Source: Asparagopsis taxiformis
Taxonomy: Eukaryota; Rhodophyta; Florideophyceae; Bonnemaisoniales; Bonnemaisoniaceae
DNA: 64,000 bases
Direction of reading: 5' to 3'
Assembly (NCBI GenBank): GCA_030407315.1
Contig: JALQPE010002989.1
Coordinates: 89,685-153,684, forward strand
Position numbers and translations under genes: made by a program
Notes under the pieces: model-generated
The model's database searches: none
Told to the model about the DNA's origin: nothing
Seen by the model: the letters and a program-made list of their open reading frames with translations, nothing else
Part shown: positions 8,431-19,382 of the stretch, piece by piece
Numbering within the stretch: position 1 is the first letter of the stretch
Layout: each line of letters begins with the position of its first letter

Positions 8431-10090
8431 CTGCTGTGCCGAAAATTCCCGCAGTCACTTCTGATATACTATATCGTAGTAGTAGTAGTAGTCTAGACGT
8501 GTTTCGCACTTGTACGCATCAGGGAAGGCGTCATGGAAGGTTGAGACTACGCTACTTGTGTACCGCGTCGTCTGAAATAGCGAGTAGTGTTTGTTGTATA
8601 GTTGTGGAGTATGCGTCTAGTGGTTTGTAAAGCTTGCAGAACGGGATAGGGATGTGGGTGGCCCTATTTTATGAATACATGAGTACCAATATTCAAGGGT
8701 GACAAAGCGGAAAGTCATAGGCTCGTACATGTTTGAGATTGCATAGTGGAGAAAATATTTACATCGAAATTTACATGGAGCTGATGGAGGTATTAAGGAT
8801 GAGGTATGAGAGGAATAAAATTCTTCTGTGGTATGAAGATGTGTTCTGTGGGGGGATGGAATCTTGGGATGGTACAGGGGGAGGTGGAAATGTACGGAGT
8901 GCGGGTTTAGAATGGAGTGTGATTCGGAGAGGAGTGCCGACAAGCATATTATGGGGATTGGGGAGACGCTGCGGGGTGTTGGGGTAGTGAGGGCGGAGGA
9001 GGTGTTTAGGTGGGACCGTAGGAGGGTGCGGTTGAAGTCGCCGAGAGGAGGGGGTTTTAGGAAAGCGAGGAGAATGAAGGGGAGGGGGTGGCGTCTGTTC
9101 TGGCTGTGGTGAGTGGGGATGTGATGGAGAAGAAGGGGGTTATTGTATTTGGGGAGGGAGGGGAGTGGGAGGAAGGGTGCGAAGTGGGGGGTTGATATGT
9201 GTTTCAGAGCGGGGAGGTTTCTGGGGATACGGCGGGGGAGCCACCCCGCAGTGCGGGAGCGTGGGCCGGTGGTGGTGGTGTATACGGTATCGAAGATGCG
9301 GATGGCGTGGGGGCATGGAGCAGCTGAGGGAGGGAGGGGTGTAGCAGGTCGGGTACGGGATGGGGAGTGAGAGGTTTTGGAAGAGTAAGCTGCAGGGGAA
9401 GTTTGTGGAGAGGGCGAAGGAGAGGGGTTGAAGGTAGAGGAGAGAGGGTATTGAAGAACAATACGTTTCAAAGGTGATGGGGAAGACCATGGTCGAGGAG
9501 ATACGGGGTGTTTTTGCCCTATTCTGAGGTATTATGAGGACTGGTTATACGAAATCTGTACGGTAGAGCAGAAAGTAGGTATCATACCTCATTCCATGAT
9601 GGAATGGAGGTGTGCACCGTGGAAGCGGGGATAGGTAGCTGAAAATGCGTGCTAGAGTGGTATTGGGGGTGTTTGAGGTACAGTACGGGGGAGGTGAGCA
9701 CCAACTGGAAGGGGGTGTGAGCGAGAGGATGAAAAATTAAAGACGAAATTGGAGTCGACCGACAAGGAAAAATAGAGTGGTCGCCGTGATGGATGCGGAC
9801 ATCCATGTCGAGCACGGCGGCAGAAATTTCTGGGCTCGAAATTTTTGAATTTCTGAACCGGCGCCCGTCCTAGGTGGACATAGACATGGCGGAAGTCCTT
9901 CCCGAGGGGGACATCCGTGGTACTAGAAACAATGGATGTCGCCCTAGTAATACTAGACGTACTAGACCGCATGGACGTCCGGTTCTAGGCGGACATCCAA
10001 AAATACTGGAGAACATGGACGTCCGCCTAGTAATACTAGGTGTACTAGAGGTTGTGGACGTCCGCGTCCATTTCCGAGAACACAGACGTC
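8340..10090 (+). repeat. 1.7 kb repeat block, inverted copy of 53876-55600
   Basis: Reading right, the block holds a partial core repeat, a 200-base segment with a (TAG)n microsatellite near 8465, a purine-rich segment (about 8640-9500), and a terminal segment (9800-10090) full of GGACGTCC, GGACATCC and GGATGTCC motifs and CTAGTAATACTAG-like palindromes. The same order is found inverted at 53876-55600. The homology ends at CGAGAACACAGACG, near 10090, exactly where a Copia gag fragment begins. A 284-codon frame (9471-8617, minus) exists in this copy, but its counterpart at 54472 shifts frame after about 50 codons and the translation is low-complexity Ser/Pro/Thr, so I do not call it a gene. 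Confidence 0.8.
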
Positions 10091-10490
10091 TGGCCATGAT
10101 ATATACGTTGATGATGTATTTAACGCACTGCAGTCCTCAGATTCCGATCCATCGCAGCAAAAACACCACAACAGCACTTCGAAGAGGCCCAGTGGAGATG
10201 ATTTTCATGCCGCCGTTCAAAAGGCGACAATGATGGCTATTCAAAATCAAAGAGAATCCTCTATTGGAGCACTAACTGTGCAACCGCGACGTCAGTCGAC
10301 GAAACTGACAGAAAGAAAGATGAACAGTCGATGTCATCGCTGTAAGCGTAAAGGACATTGGAAGGGTGACGCAGAATGCCCCATGACAAAGCGTCGTAAA
10401 ATAAGCAAGGTCTCTCCTAAAGACGGAGAGGCTGATGAGGCCATTGAAAAGCCTGTGGAAAATGAAGACAGCCTACATTTTCAGAAGTAG
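10090..10490 (+). pseudogene. gag: Copia gag remnant with zinc knuckle
   Basis: The frame is open from the repeat junction to a stop at 10490; its first ATG is at 10230, but the reading continues upstream of it without a stop, so the N-terminus was lost with the 5' part of the element. It encodes a Gln/Ser-rich stretch, then a knuckle CHRCKRKGHWKGDAEC, which has the unusual spacing CX2CX4HX6C in place of CX4 before the last Cys. This nucleic-acid-binding motif would package the RNA in virus-like particles. Near 10470-10490 the reading moves to another frame that leads into the protease. Confidence 0.75.
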
Positions 10491-10499
10491 GGTCAGATG

Positions 10500-11960
10500 A
10501 GCTCCGATCTGACCCTAACCCACTGTTAGACAGCGGAGCACCGAACAGCATCGGTGGCACAGAAAGTGCAGCTGCATTGTGCAATGCTATTGGACTTCGG
10601 TTGATACTGAAGCCTCCTGAACAAACAATTCAAGCATGGTTGGGGGCCGAATATGCTCGACGCAAAACCAGTATGTTGTTTATGGAATCTGCCTGTTAGA
10701 GACATAGGCGGAATTACAGGGTACATGCATTTCCACTTAGTTGCTGGTACTGAGCCGTTATTGATCGGGGATGACGTGCTGAAATGTTCGATGACTGATA
10801 ACGTGTCTGACCGTCTGCATTTATTCCAACCAGATGGCACGCGTCTGACCTACCATACATACTGCAGCCAGGGTGGGAATCGCCGACGCCTGTCAGTTGT
10901 ACCGCCACCACAGGATTTTGAGCTCGAGTTGTCATCTGACATGCGTTCTTACATGTCTAGTCATATCAGCTATCTCAATAAGCATGGTCCGATGAAGTTT
11001 GCACAGCGGTTACATAACTACTCACATGCGACAAGTGATGACATGAAGCGAATATGCAAGATGGCAAATATATTAGACAGACGTTTACAGAAATGCATTG
11101 ACAATGTGTACTCCGCATGTCATGTATGTTGCCGTACCGGCCGACCGAAAACGTCAAGGAAAGTGTCATTGAGCCATATAGCCTCGACGTTTAATCAATC
11201 AGTGCAGGTCGATTTCTTTTTCCCAACGATTCGTGGTATACGTCGTACGCTGTTGCACATGCGGGATCGCGGCACTGTATATTCAGAGATAGAAGCTTTA
11301 CCGTCACGGGATCTGGATGACGCTGCTGTATCACTTGATCGCACCTGGCTATCCCGTCATGGTGCACCTGGCACCATTAGCGGTGATCAAGAGTTCAACA
11401 AAGGGCCTTTCAAACGCCTTCTAAAGGCTCATGACATATTATTTGAAGCGCGCCCCGCCCGCAGACACAACAAGGTTGGCTCTTTTGAAAGAAAAAACGC
11501 TGTGCTACGTGTCATACTAGATCGTATTGCGCAAGACTGTGACGAACTCACAGTGTCATCTGTGACTGCCAGAGCGAGCTTTCTAAGCAATTTGTTCAGT
11601 GGTTCCAAGCTGGCCAGCTCATTTGAACAAGCAAGAGGATATACTCCTGGAATTTGTGGCTTGCGTGGTGCGTTGGTGTCACCTGAATTAATATGCGCTC
11701 ACGAGGAGAGAGTCGCACAACGTGCACTACACCGTCTACTGTCGTCAAAATCACCCAAAGTCCTGTCACCCCATATATTACCGAAGGGTACAAAGATATA
11801 CACGCTCCTGCAGAAAGGTGACTGGGAACCTCTGACAGTTTTTGAAGCACAGCCACACATTGTGCTAGCCCGACGTAATGACCGTGGACCAAACATAGCC
11901 GTTGCGTATGAGGACGTTCGCATCGCACCATCACAGGATATAAACAAGTCATTGGTGTAG
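10500..11960 (+). pseudogene. pol: Copia protease and integrase, frameshifted
   Basis: The protease active site (LLDSGAPNSIGG) is read in one frame near 10523-10558 and its C-terminal part (PLLIGDDVL) in another from 10653, so an indel lies near 10650. From 10653 the frame is open for 435 codons. The integrase zinc-binding segment has His, His, Cys, Cys ending in ACHVC. The catalytic core has Asp in QVDFFF (about residue 187), Asp in SGDQEF, and Glu in GSFERKN 33 residues later. It would insert the element's cDNA into chromosomes. The stop at 11960 separates it from the reverse transcriptase frame that starts at 12006. Confidence 0.88.
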
Positions 11961-12005
11961 ATTGACGTCACGAACACGGACAGATCGGAGGATGAGGGGG
12001 GTGAT

Positions 12006-13160
12006 GTGGACTCCGTTGCAAGCTTCGACAAGTCAAATGCAATGTCTGCAGATCATCCTACTCCTGTCCAAAAAAATATACCTTCCATGCTTACACATCG
12101 TCGAAGTATAGGCGATGCATCGCGAGATGTCGGTCAATACATCTCCACAACCCCTCCTCGTCCGGGCACGCTTCTGGAGACCAATGAGCAGCAAGTTCTT
12201 GAAAAGATCAAATCTGTCATTGGCAATGCACAGGTTACTGTTAGCAAACTCAGCTTTGCACCTGAGTGGGCAGTACAGAATGCTTTTAATGCAGAGCTGG
12301 AAAACTGGAAGGGAATCTATAGTGAAATGCCTGAGTCTGAAGTGGCATTTAATGCCAACGTCATCAGATCACACACGGTGTACAAGATTAAGTCTGATGA
12401 GCAAGCAAAACTGAAGCTAAAGGCGCGTATTGTTGCGCATGGAAATGAGGAAAAGGACCGTGATGCAGTCCGAAAAGACTCTGCCGCTGCGCAGTTTGTT
12501 ATAATTAGGCTGCTGCTTTCTACAGCCGCACTGCGAGGCTTCCGGCTAGGAAAAATTGACGTCAAGAAAGCTTACTTACAAAGTGGTCCTATTAAGCGCG
12601 AGATATACGTCAGGCCGCCTCGAGAATCGAATTCCGCGTCGGATGCATACCCAAAAAGGGTTATATTATGGAAGCTTCTGAAGCATCCATACGGAATTGT
12701 AGAGGCTGGCCGCCAGTAGCAACTGGTGGCAGAATCATGGCTACTTGAGCAGATGATGTTTGAAAGAGTCCCTGGCCTGTCACAGATATTTACTAAGCGT
12801 GACAAGAACGGCCATATTACAGTCATGCTGACTAAAGTCATTGATGACTTCCTAGTAGCTGGCAGTGTGTCAGACATCTCAAGTTTCGTCCAGAGTGCAA
12901 AGCAACAGTTTGAGATTGGTTGCGTTGTCATCGATGACAACATCAAGTATAATGGCACAGAAATCGAGCAAGCATCTACCGGTAGCATTAAGCTATCTAT
13001 GCATGAGTACTGTGGCCGCATTACACCAATCCCGCTTACCCCATCCAGAAGGAAAAACCGCAATTCCCCCGCCACGCCTGAAGAGCACACACAGTACCTA
13101 CGTCTTGCAGGATTGCTCAATTTTTGGGCAAAGGTGCGCTTCCATGTGCGTCATTTGTAA
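12006..13160 (+). pseudogene. pol: Copia reverse transcriptase with an in-frame nonsense codon
   Basis: Residues of the first part include FRLGKIDVKKAYLQ (catalytic motif A) and YGIVEAGRQ. A TAG at 12717-12719 follows; the same frame continues at once with QLVAESWLLEQM and then KVIDDFLVAG, the motif C that is usually YVDD. The family normally has Trp at the stop position, so TGG to TAG explains it. The frame is lost near 13130, where RNase H is found in another frame. The enzyme would copy element RNA to DNA. Confidence 0.88.
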
Positions 13161-13837
13161 CAAGTCATATGTTACAGAAGTCAGGAAGACTGAACGTGGC
13201 TGCCATAGTCGAAGCAAATTCGATGCAAAAGGAGATCTCCAAGCTGTCACCCGTCATCTCATTTGTCGCCCCAGCGTCCAATGACAAAGTGCACCCATTC
13301 CTTTGTTCCTTCTCCGATGCATCGTTTAATATCTCCTCAAAGCAATCATATGGTCAGACTGGTATTTTCTGTGGTCTTGCCATCCCACAACAAAATAGTG
13401 TTTTACTGCATCCTATTGAATGGTCGTCATCAAAGCAACACAGAGTTACATACTCATCTTTCGGCGCTGAAATAATTGCTTGCGCAGCAGCTGATGACCG
13501 TGCCTACTACCTACGACAAGGTGTTCGTGCTTTGCTGGATGACAGTTCGATCAAGTCACACATCAACATTGACTCTCGTGGTTTATTCGACACATTGACA
13601 ACATTGCATGACAGTCGCGACTATCGTTTACGACAAACGGTGCAGAGAATAAGAGACAGCTTCGATGGTAATGACATTGATGTACTGCGATGGATCCGAG
13701 GATCTGACAATGTCGCTGATGCCTTGACCAAAAGAAACATTGTTTTATACCGCTTACTCAACGACATATGTGTCGATGGCACGTTTCATATAGCTCTCGA
13801 CCAGGGATACGAACTGGACAGTCATGAATGGAAGTAA
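13124..13837 (+). pseudogene. pol: Copia RNase H
   Basis: This frame overlaps the end of the reverse transcriptase frame by 37 bases and joins it after WAKG; a one-base indel near 13130 accounts for the break. The motifs are FSDASF, SSFGAEIIACAAA, NIDSRGLFDT and DNVADALTK, the usual Copia RNase H set that removes the RNA strand of the hybrid. The stop at 13837 ends the coding part of the element. Confidence 0.88.
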
Positions 13838-13859
13838 CCAGTTGGCATTCAAATTGTAT

Positions 13860-14540
13860 TGTTCATGCCAATGGGGGGTGTGTGCAATAGCTGATCGATC
13901 TAGATGTATTGCATGCGCAATAGCTGGTCGATCCAGATGTGCTGCAATCTGGATAATGGCTTACTGCTATCCAGACGAACAGATTGATGCAGCAGCAGCA
14001 AGTGATGGAGGCCAATGATTGGCCGAGCACATACAGTGGAAATAGAGCCATCACAGCGAAAGTGTATCAAATGATCGATATATGCTATTATATAGCAGCA
14101 CTGCATTACGTAAGACTGTATTATTAATTATGATACAGAGGCATCCTCATTGGACGAAGACATGGATCTTCAGCTTGAGGATAGAGCAAAGTGATGTATT
14201 CCATGATGGAAGCATCACAGCTACAGGTTCACTCTGATAGAGAGCTTCCACTAGTACGATGACTAGGTTAGGGTTAGAGTGGAACCTGTTGTTTGTTGGC
14301 ACTTTAGAAGTACCTACAGCGTGCGGCATCTGCCTATAAATAGTGCGACAAGATGTCGTGCAAGGGGAGGAGAGGGCAAGCAAGAAGCAACGAGCAAACC
14401 CAAGCATCTCCAGAAACCCGGCCTTTGTGGCTTCCTGTTATCGCCTCTAGTATTTCCCTCTATTCCTTGGGTGTCCATGTCGACAAAGCCATTTTATTCC
14501 ACATTCTGGACGTAAAAAGTATACACCCCTTTGAATTTCA
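13860..14540 (+). repeat. Putative 3' LTR of the Copia element
   Basis: The segment directly follows RNase H. It has a TATA-like CCTATAAATAG at about 14331 and lacks coding frames on the plus strand. It opens with a short direct duplication (GCAATAGCTG.TCGATC.AGATGT, near 13885 and 13918). No 5' LTR remains for comparison, so the limits are a guess from position and composition. Confidence 0.35.
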
Positions 14541-14871
14541 GACACTTGGAGCATCGCGATAAGCAGAGGGCACGGCAGTATTGTAAGCTACGCTGTTCAC
14601 CATTCCCAAACATGTGAGATGCAACAGCACTGAACACGTTTTCATCTATGACGTATTCTTCTTCCTCAAACACTTGTTCCACAAATGCACTAACATTTGA
14701 TTCCACTTCCAAAATATATGTAAACAAATAGTTTACCTCGCAAAACAAGGGGAAGTCTGATGGGAAGTATGTCCGAAACATTATTTTCCAGTTCCATTCG
14801 CCTGGATTGCTTGTACCTATGTTTGAGGATTTAGCCAACTCACCCATAACCAAAAAAATAACTGAGTACAC
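14494..14871 (-). CDS. Hypothetical protein of 125 residues
   Basis: The ATG is at 14871 and the stop at 14496-14494. The protein is acidic in the middle (EEEEYVIDEN) and has aromatic-rich segments and four Cys near the C-terminus (YCRALCLSRCSKC). I do not recognise it. It lies directly beyond the Copia element and may be a fragment of another element. No TATA box is visible upstream. Overlap with the putative LTR end makes it uncertain. Confidence 0.3.
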   Translation of the reverse strand: MYSVIFLVMGELAKSSNIGTSNPGEWNWKIMFRTYFPSDFPLFCEVNYLFTYILEVESNVSAFVEQVFEEEEYVIDENVFSAVASHMFGNGEQRSLQYCRALCLSRCSKCLKFKGVYTFYVQNVE

Positions 14872-15998
14872 CGCCGAATTAAACAGCCAATATTCCTAGA
14901 TAGTGTGCAGGTGCAAGGCGATACACGCGGCCAGGAAAGTTTCCAGCCAGTTTGCGCTTTGCAGTTTGCCAGCACAGAGCGAACCACAGTCGGTGCAGGT
15001 GGTTGGTAGGTGTGGTGCGCCGCAAGGGGTGAGCAGTGTTGCAGGCTGAGTGCGCTTGGTGTTTGGCAGGTTCAGAGCGACAGGCGGGGCGCGGCGTACA
15101 ACTGCGTCGCGGTGTGGAAATGGGAGGCGGCGTGAAGCTGTGATGCACACAGCGCAGGCGGGGGCGAGGTACAACTGCGAGACGGTGTTATGTGTGATCC
15201 GAAGTTTGAATGTCCAGCTGTTTCTAAATGTCGCCGGTATGATAAAACCTGGGTCCTCTTCGGCGGTGGCGGCGGCCCGCTGGCAAATTCCAAGTTTGCA
15301 TACCAAAATATTTCCCAGGATTTCGTACACTATCTCAGTACACCGGAAGCAGAGTTTCATGTACGTACTGAATTCCAACAACACCTGTCCACTCGCCCCG
15401 CGCTACCTCCCAGTCACGCCCAAATCAGTATTTGTAATATCCTCTGGCGAATAAAGTGTAGTATCTTCTATCCTTGAGGCCATGAATAGAGATACGGAAG
15501 TTGAAAAAGGCAGCCCGGGAAGTGGCAGACTGGGAAGGTGTACAACTACTTTGCTGGTATTGGGTGACTAACAATTTTACGCACTGAAAATGTCTTTGAA
15601 TATCACACGCCGTGCAATGTTGCATAGCCAAACTTGTGTTACATTCTCTGGACGGAAGCAAGATGTGTTCAACGTTTCTGTGTGAAGGAGGATGGTATTG
15701 GGAGTCGTGCAGGAGAGCCGCGTGCATCTGAGGCAGGTGTGTTCTGCGCGTGCCAGGCGTTCAAGCTTGCGTCGTAAATTTTGGTCGACGATTTGTGGAC
15801 GTGAGAAGGGCGGATTTGTTTTGATTATTGTTTGTTTGTTTAGCATGATTGAAAGAATGTTTTGGTAAGGAGTAGGTAGCCGGTTATCTACTGGTGCAGT
15901 ATGGAAGGGAACGAAGAGAGGGGAGTGGTGGGCGAGGGAAGCGATTGTAGAGGGAGAAGAGGGTCGAACAAAAAGGGGAATAGAGCAAAAAGACAGCT
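14872..15998. other. Non-coding stretch before the tRNA-Asp gene
   Basis: Only short unrelated frames are present, the longest a 162-codon minus-strand frame at 15384-14896 with no recognisable domain. A T5 run on the minus strand (15991-15987) is the RNA polymerase III terminator of the tRNA-Asp. Confidence 0.5.
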
Positions 15999-16083
15999 AG
16001 CTCGTGCCGGGAATTGAACCCGGATCTCTTCGGTGACAGCGAAATATACAGTGGTAGTACAGTAACCATTATACGACACGAAC
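15999..16083 (-). tRNA. tRNA-Asp (GTC) with an ectopic intron in the D-loop
   Basis: The acceptor pairs GTTCGTG with CACGAGC, the T-arm is CCGGG-TTCAATT-CCCGG, and the anticodon stem TTTCG/CGAAG closes the loop CTGTCAC (anticodon GTC at 16037-16035). The gene is 85 bases long. Removing 13 bases (16062-16050, CTGTACTACCACT) restores a standard D-arm, GTAT-AATGGTTA-GTAT, and a 72-base tRNA. An ACTGTA direct repeat at the edges makes an 11-base excision nearly as plausible. The intron is therefore in the D-loop, not at 37/38. The discriminator base reads T, where tRNA-Asp usually has G; this is the one doubtful feature. A T5 terminator lies 8 bases downstream. Confidence 0.87.
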
Positions 16084-16707
16084 GTTTGTGCTGTTGACGA
16101 AGCGACGGGTTGCACAGTATCTGAACCCTCCGCTTCCAATTAGTAAGTTTTGAAAGTAATTTTTGGGCTCACCAGGGTCTGGCCAATTTTCAAGTTGCTT
16201 GGTTGGGCCAACAGCACATCAAAATGCTTGAACAGCTGTGGTGCACAACGCGTTCGACATGGAACTCGGATATAAGGTGCTGAAATCGGTGGAAAATGTG
16301 GGCCGAATATGTGGAGGTAACAAGTGGAGATCAACGATTGGAGGTACTCGAAAGTCGGCAAAATTCGGCTTCTTTAGGGATCTGGGCAGAGTTGATATTT
16401 TTCATTACAAACATGACGCTGTTTGCCCCAACAGCACAGTCAACATAACCTTTCATTCTTTCTGCAGATTTCGCCGTGATCGCTAAGCGTCCGAGGAAGA
16501 AATACCCGAAGAGTGGCACTTCCTTGCAAGCCATCTTTCGCAGGAAACTACTCATTCACATGCGCAGAATCTAGTTAGAACTATAATATACATCCAAGCT
16601 TTTTACACCATTGCGAACCATTCTTCTCTGGCCTACGCGGTCCATCAACCCAACATGTATACTCACAAACAAGCAAATCTGCGAAACAAGTAGCGAGACC
16701 AACCAGT
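16084..16707. other. Non-coding stretch, nothing recognised
   Basis: This is the intergenic region between the tRNA-Asp 5' end and the 3' end of the first hairpin-protein gene. No frame with a recognisable domain. Confidence 0.5.
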
Positions 16708-17328
16708 TCAAACGTTCTCCTCACATCTCGTATACTCATTACGTGCGGAAAAAGCAATTGCGCGAGATTCATCCACAGCCTGTTCTAGAAGTTGACCTCT
16801 CTCTTCCAGTTGCTGAACAACTCTTCGTGCACGGCTCAACTCTCTTCTGCTATCCTCCAGACCTTTCGCGGCGAGAATCATATTTTCTCTCGCTCGACGA
16901 AGCTGTGATGAGACGTCCCGGTTCAGTCGCTCCAATTGTCTAAGGCGCTGACCTGACACACCGGGCAGACGTTGCTGCTGTCGAATAGACTTGAGCGAAG
17001 CATTTAGTCGTGACAACACTCTCGTAGCTGCGACATATTCATCTGTGGCTTCCTCAAAGTTCCTTTCACTTCTCTGCTCTTCGCGCAGCGCGTGCGAGTA
17101 TCTTCTCTGATGTCTTTGCAGGAGGAGTACGACGTTGCCCTGCATCTCCTCCGTATCTCTAAGGTTTTGGAACTCTTCTCGACAAGCGGGGTGTACTGTA
17201 CTTGGAATTGATGTTTCCTGACGAACACTCAAGTTTGGAGTTTCCACGGCTGATACCTCGCACCAGACCGCATGTTGCAACGCAAGAAGCAGAATAATTT
17301 GGGCGACCGTCGCGGGTAATCTCGTCAT
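16708..17328 (-). CDS. Secreted two-cysteine coiled-coil hairpin protein, paralog 1
   Basis: The protein has 206 residues. An N-terminal signal peptide (hydrophobic IILLLAL core, likely cleaved after about residue 23) is followed by a short Ser/Thr/Pro-containing spacer. Then come two long, highly charged helices of about 75 residues each. The mature chain has only two cysteines, Cys49 at the start of the first helix and Cys202 four residues before the end. A helix-breaking LPGVSGQ loop sits at 121-127, exactly midway. The simplest model is an antiparallel coiled-coil hairpin closed by a Cys49-Cys202 disulfide in an extracellular or secretory compartment. The family is defined here by comparison with four other genes in the window; I know of no named domain. 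Unlike the other four, it has no clear TATA box within 130 bases upstream. Confidence 0.75.
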   Translation of the reverse strand: MTRLPATVAQIILLLALQHAVWCEVSAVETPNLSVRQETSIPSTVHPACREEFQNLRDTEEMQGNVVLLLQRHQRRYSHALREEQRSERNFEEATDEYVAATRVLSRLNASLKSIRQQQRLPGVSGQRLRQLERLNRDVSSQLRRARENMILAAKGLEDSRRELSRARRVVQQLEERGQLLEQAVDESRAIAFSARNEYTRCEENV

Positions 17329-19382
17329 GTTGTCGTCTTTGGCGGGATTCGTAGCTACTGCAATTGGAAACGAAGGCAGGGTGGAGTGCGATTTTGTTCC
17401 TAAATGGAAGAAAATGAGCGACGGCTATTGCTGGAAGCAGCGTAGTTTCTCTCATGAGTATGTTTGGTTCTGCTGCTGCAAGCCATTCTTATCTATGTAG
17501 ACGTGATCTAGAACAAAGTTTGGGGGGAGAGAAAAGATGCATATAGTCTGTGAATTAATATACTTGAATTGCATGCGCAGAAGACGCCTCCTGTGGGTAG
17601 GTTTTGTAATCGAAGACTTCTGGTGTCATTCTTACAAAGCTATATAACAAGGAAGTGTTCGCTTCTTGTCCCAAAATGACAAGCATTTGAAAGAAAATTT
17701 GAGGACGTTCTGTATTCCGAATGCGTATGTCCCTTAGTTGCGTGCACATGAATGATCTGAATATTGCGGAGTGTTCGAGCAGCAATGAGGTTTGGTCATT
17801 GTGAAACCCATGGAGGTTGAAAACAGGACGTCAACGCGGTGAAGTAATCCACGTTGAGAGTCATAACTGTTGGAATGAAATGTAATTGAATGACAGCCTA
17901 TGTGCATCAAGAACGTGATAGAAATGACGCACTATTCACTCTGACACGCACCAGGTACGTGTTACGGGCTCTGGCGATTACAAAACGCTCGTACAGGCAT
18001 GCACGTTGAGCCATGGCAATCCACCGACGTTTTTACCGATGTCCACCGACGCGCCATACACACATGACTACGTTGCGAAGGAAGGAGTTTGGCAATTGGA
18101 CTCGATGGGATGCGTCGCAGGGCGATGTACATTGCGGACGCATGTGCACGACAACAATGCAGGGCATATTCCAAGGCGGGACGCGACACGAATCGAATAG
18201 TTGATGCGTACATGCGACCCTTCTGAATGGACTGCCATCGTGACAGCATGAAGGAGGTGCCGATTTGGATCGGTAGGTGACGCGGTTGCAGACGATGTTG
18301 ATGCGTGCATTGTTTCCGCATGGCTTTCCATCTGGTAGATAATTCAAATGGGGTTGGCGTCTCTACGCAACGTCCGTGGATTGGACGAGAGCGGCTGGGT
18401 GTCTTGAGGGGGTGCGTGCGCACGTCGAAATTTGGAATGTGCGAAATTTCCGCCGCTCGTGCTTCATTTGATGGATTTACAGCGACGTGTTGTTGCTATC
18501 TCTCTGATTGATCCGCGAGGACGTTTGGTTGCATCCCGTGTCGTCGAGTTGTTTACAGTGTCCGCATGGAATGTTGCAACCTGACTGTGTTCATCGCGAC
18601 CCACGTGGATGAAGGAGCGTTGCATCGGTTATCAAGTTAATGTGCGTACCAATGATGACTACACAACAAGGTGAGCAAGCCCTTACGAGTGAGCAAAGAT
18701 ATTGTGGATGTGGAAAAGCGAATGGAAAATCATAAACCAAACATGGTGACGAGTTTCGGCCGTTTAGGTTTCTTCCGGTAGACGCAGTTTAAATGGGTCA
18801 CGTGGTAATCAGCCTGGGAAAGGATCCACATATACGATGGCGGAGGAATGTACGCAACGGTCAGCAGTTAAGGTGGTATTCAAGAAGGATGTACGAAAGG
18901 GACACGGCGTTCACGTGGATGACTAATGCTCCTAAACAACTCGTGTCCCTTACTCTTTCTCATTGATATTCATATAATTGGACCACAGCTACAGAGAGAA
19001 TCCTTCCTCGTACAAGTTGAGATGTTTTCTGTGAACAAATGCAACAAGTTGTTAGGAATTTGTATCCGTTTATGGACCAAATGTGGAGTAGAACTGACAC
19101 AATATCTAGCCTTCTCCTATCCGTGCTGATCGCTTTGTTTCTCGCTGATTGCAATTTTGCTGCGCCGTCAAGATGACAATAGAGACATGTTGCGCTTGTT
19201 TCACCATGGATTGTTCAGCGGCGTCACTCTGGTGCTCACATGTTTGGAGATGCCCGGATCAATACGCCATTTTGTTTGATGATCGCATCGTTCACTCGCG
19301 TAAACAAATCAATTTCCCTCCAGTTGCAATATTTGGTAGATCAAAGCAAAGCCACCATGATGACTGAGCCGTCATGGCGATA
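17329..19382. other. 2 kb intergenic stretch, nothing recognised
   Basis: Only short frames without recognisable domains. No repeat family found elsewhere in the window is present. Confidence 0.5.

Larger units (their letters stand above)
10090..14540 (+). mobile_element. Degenerate Ty1/Copia-type LTR retrotransposon, 5' truncated
   Basis: The order is gag zinc knuckle, aspartic protease, integrase, reverse transcriptase, RNase H. Integrase before reverse transcriptase is diagnostic of Copia. The 5' LTR and most of gag are missing: the gag frame begins directly at the end of the 1.7 kb repeat block. There are two frameshifts around the protease, one nonsense codon in the reverse transcriptase and one frameshift before RNase H, so the copy is dead. 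Confidence 0.93.

Noticed and set aside
8617..9471. 284-codon minus-strand frame in the repeat block
   Set aside because: Low-complexity Ser/Pro/Thr/His translation caused by pyrimidine bias; the second copy at 54472 loses the frame.
14268..14282. Telomere-like GGTTAGGGTTAG
   Set aside because: Two units only, inside the putative Copia LTR; chance is sufficient.
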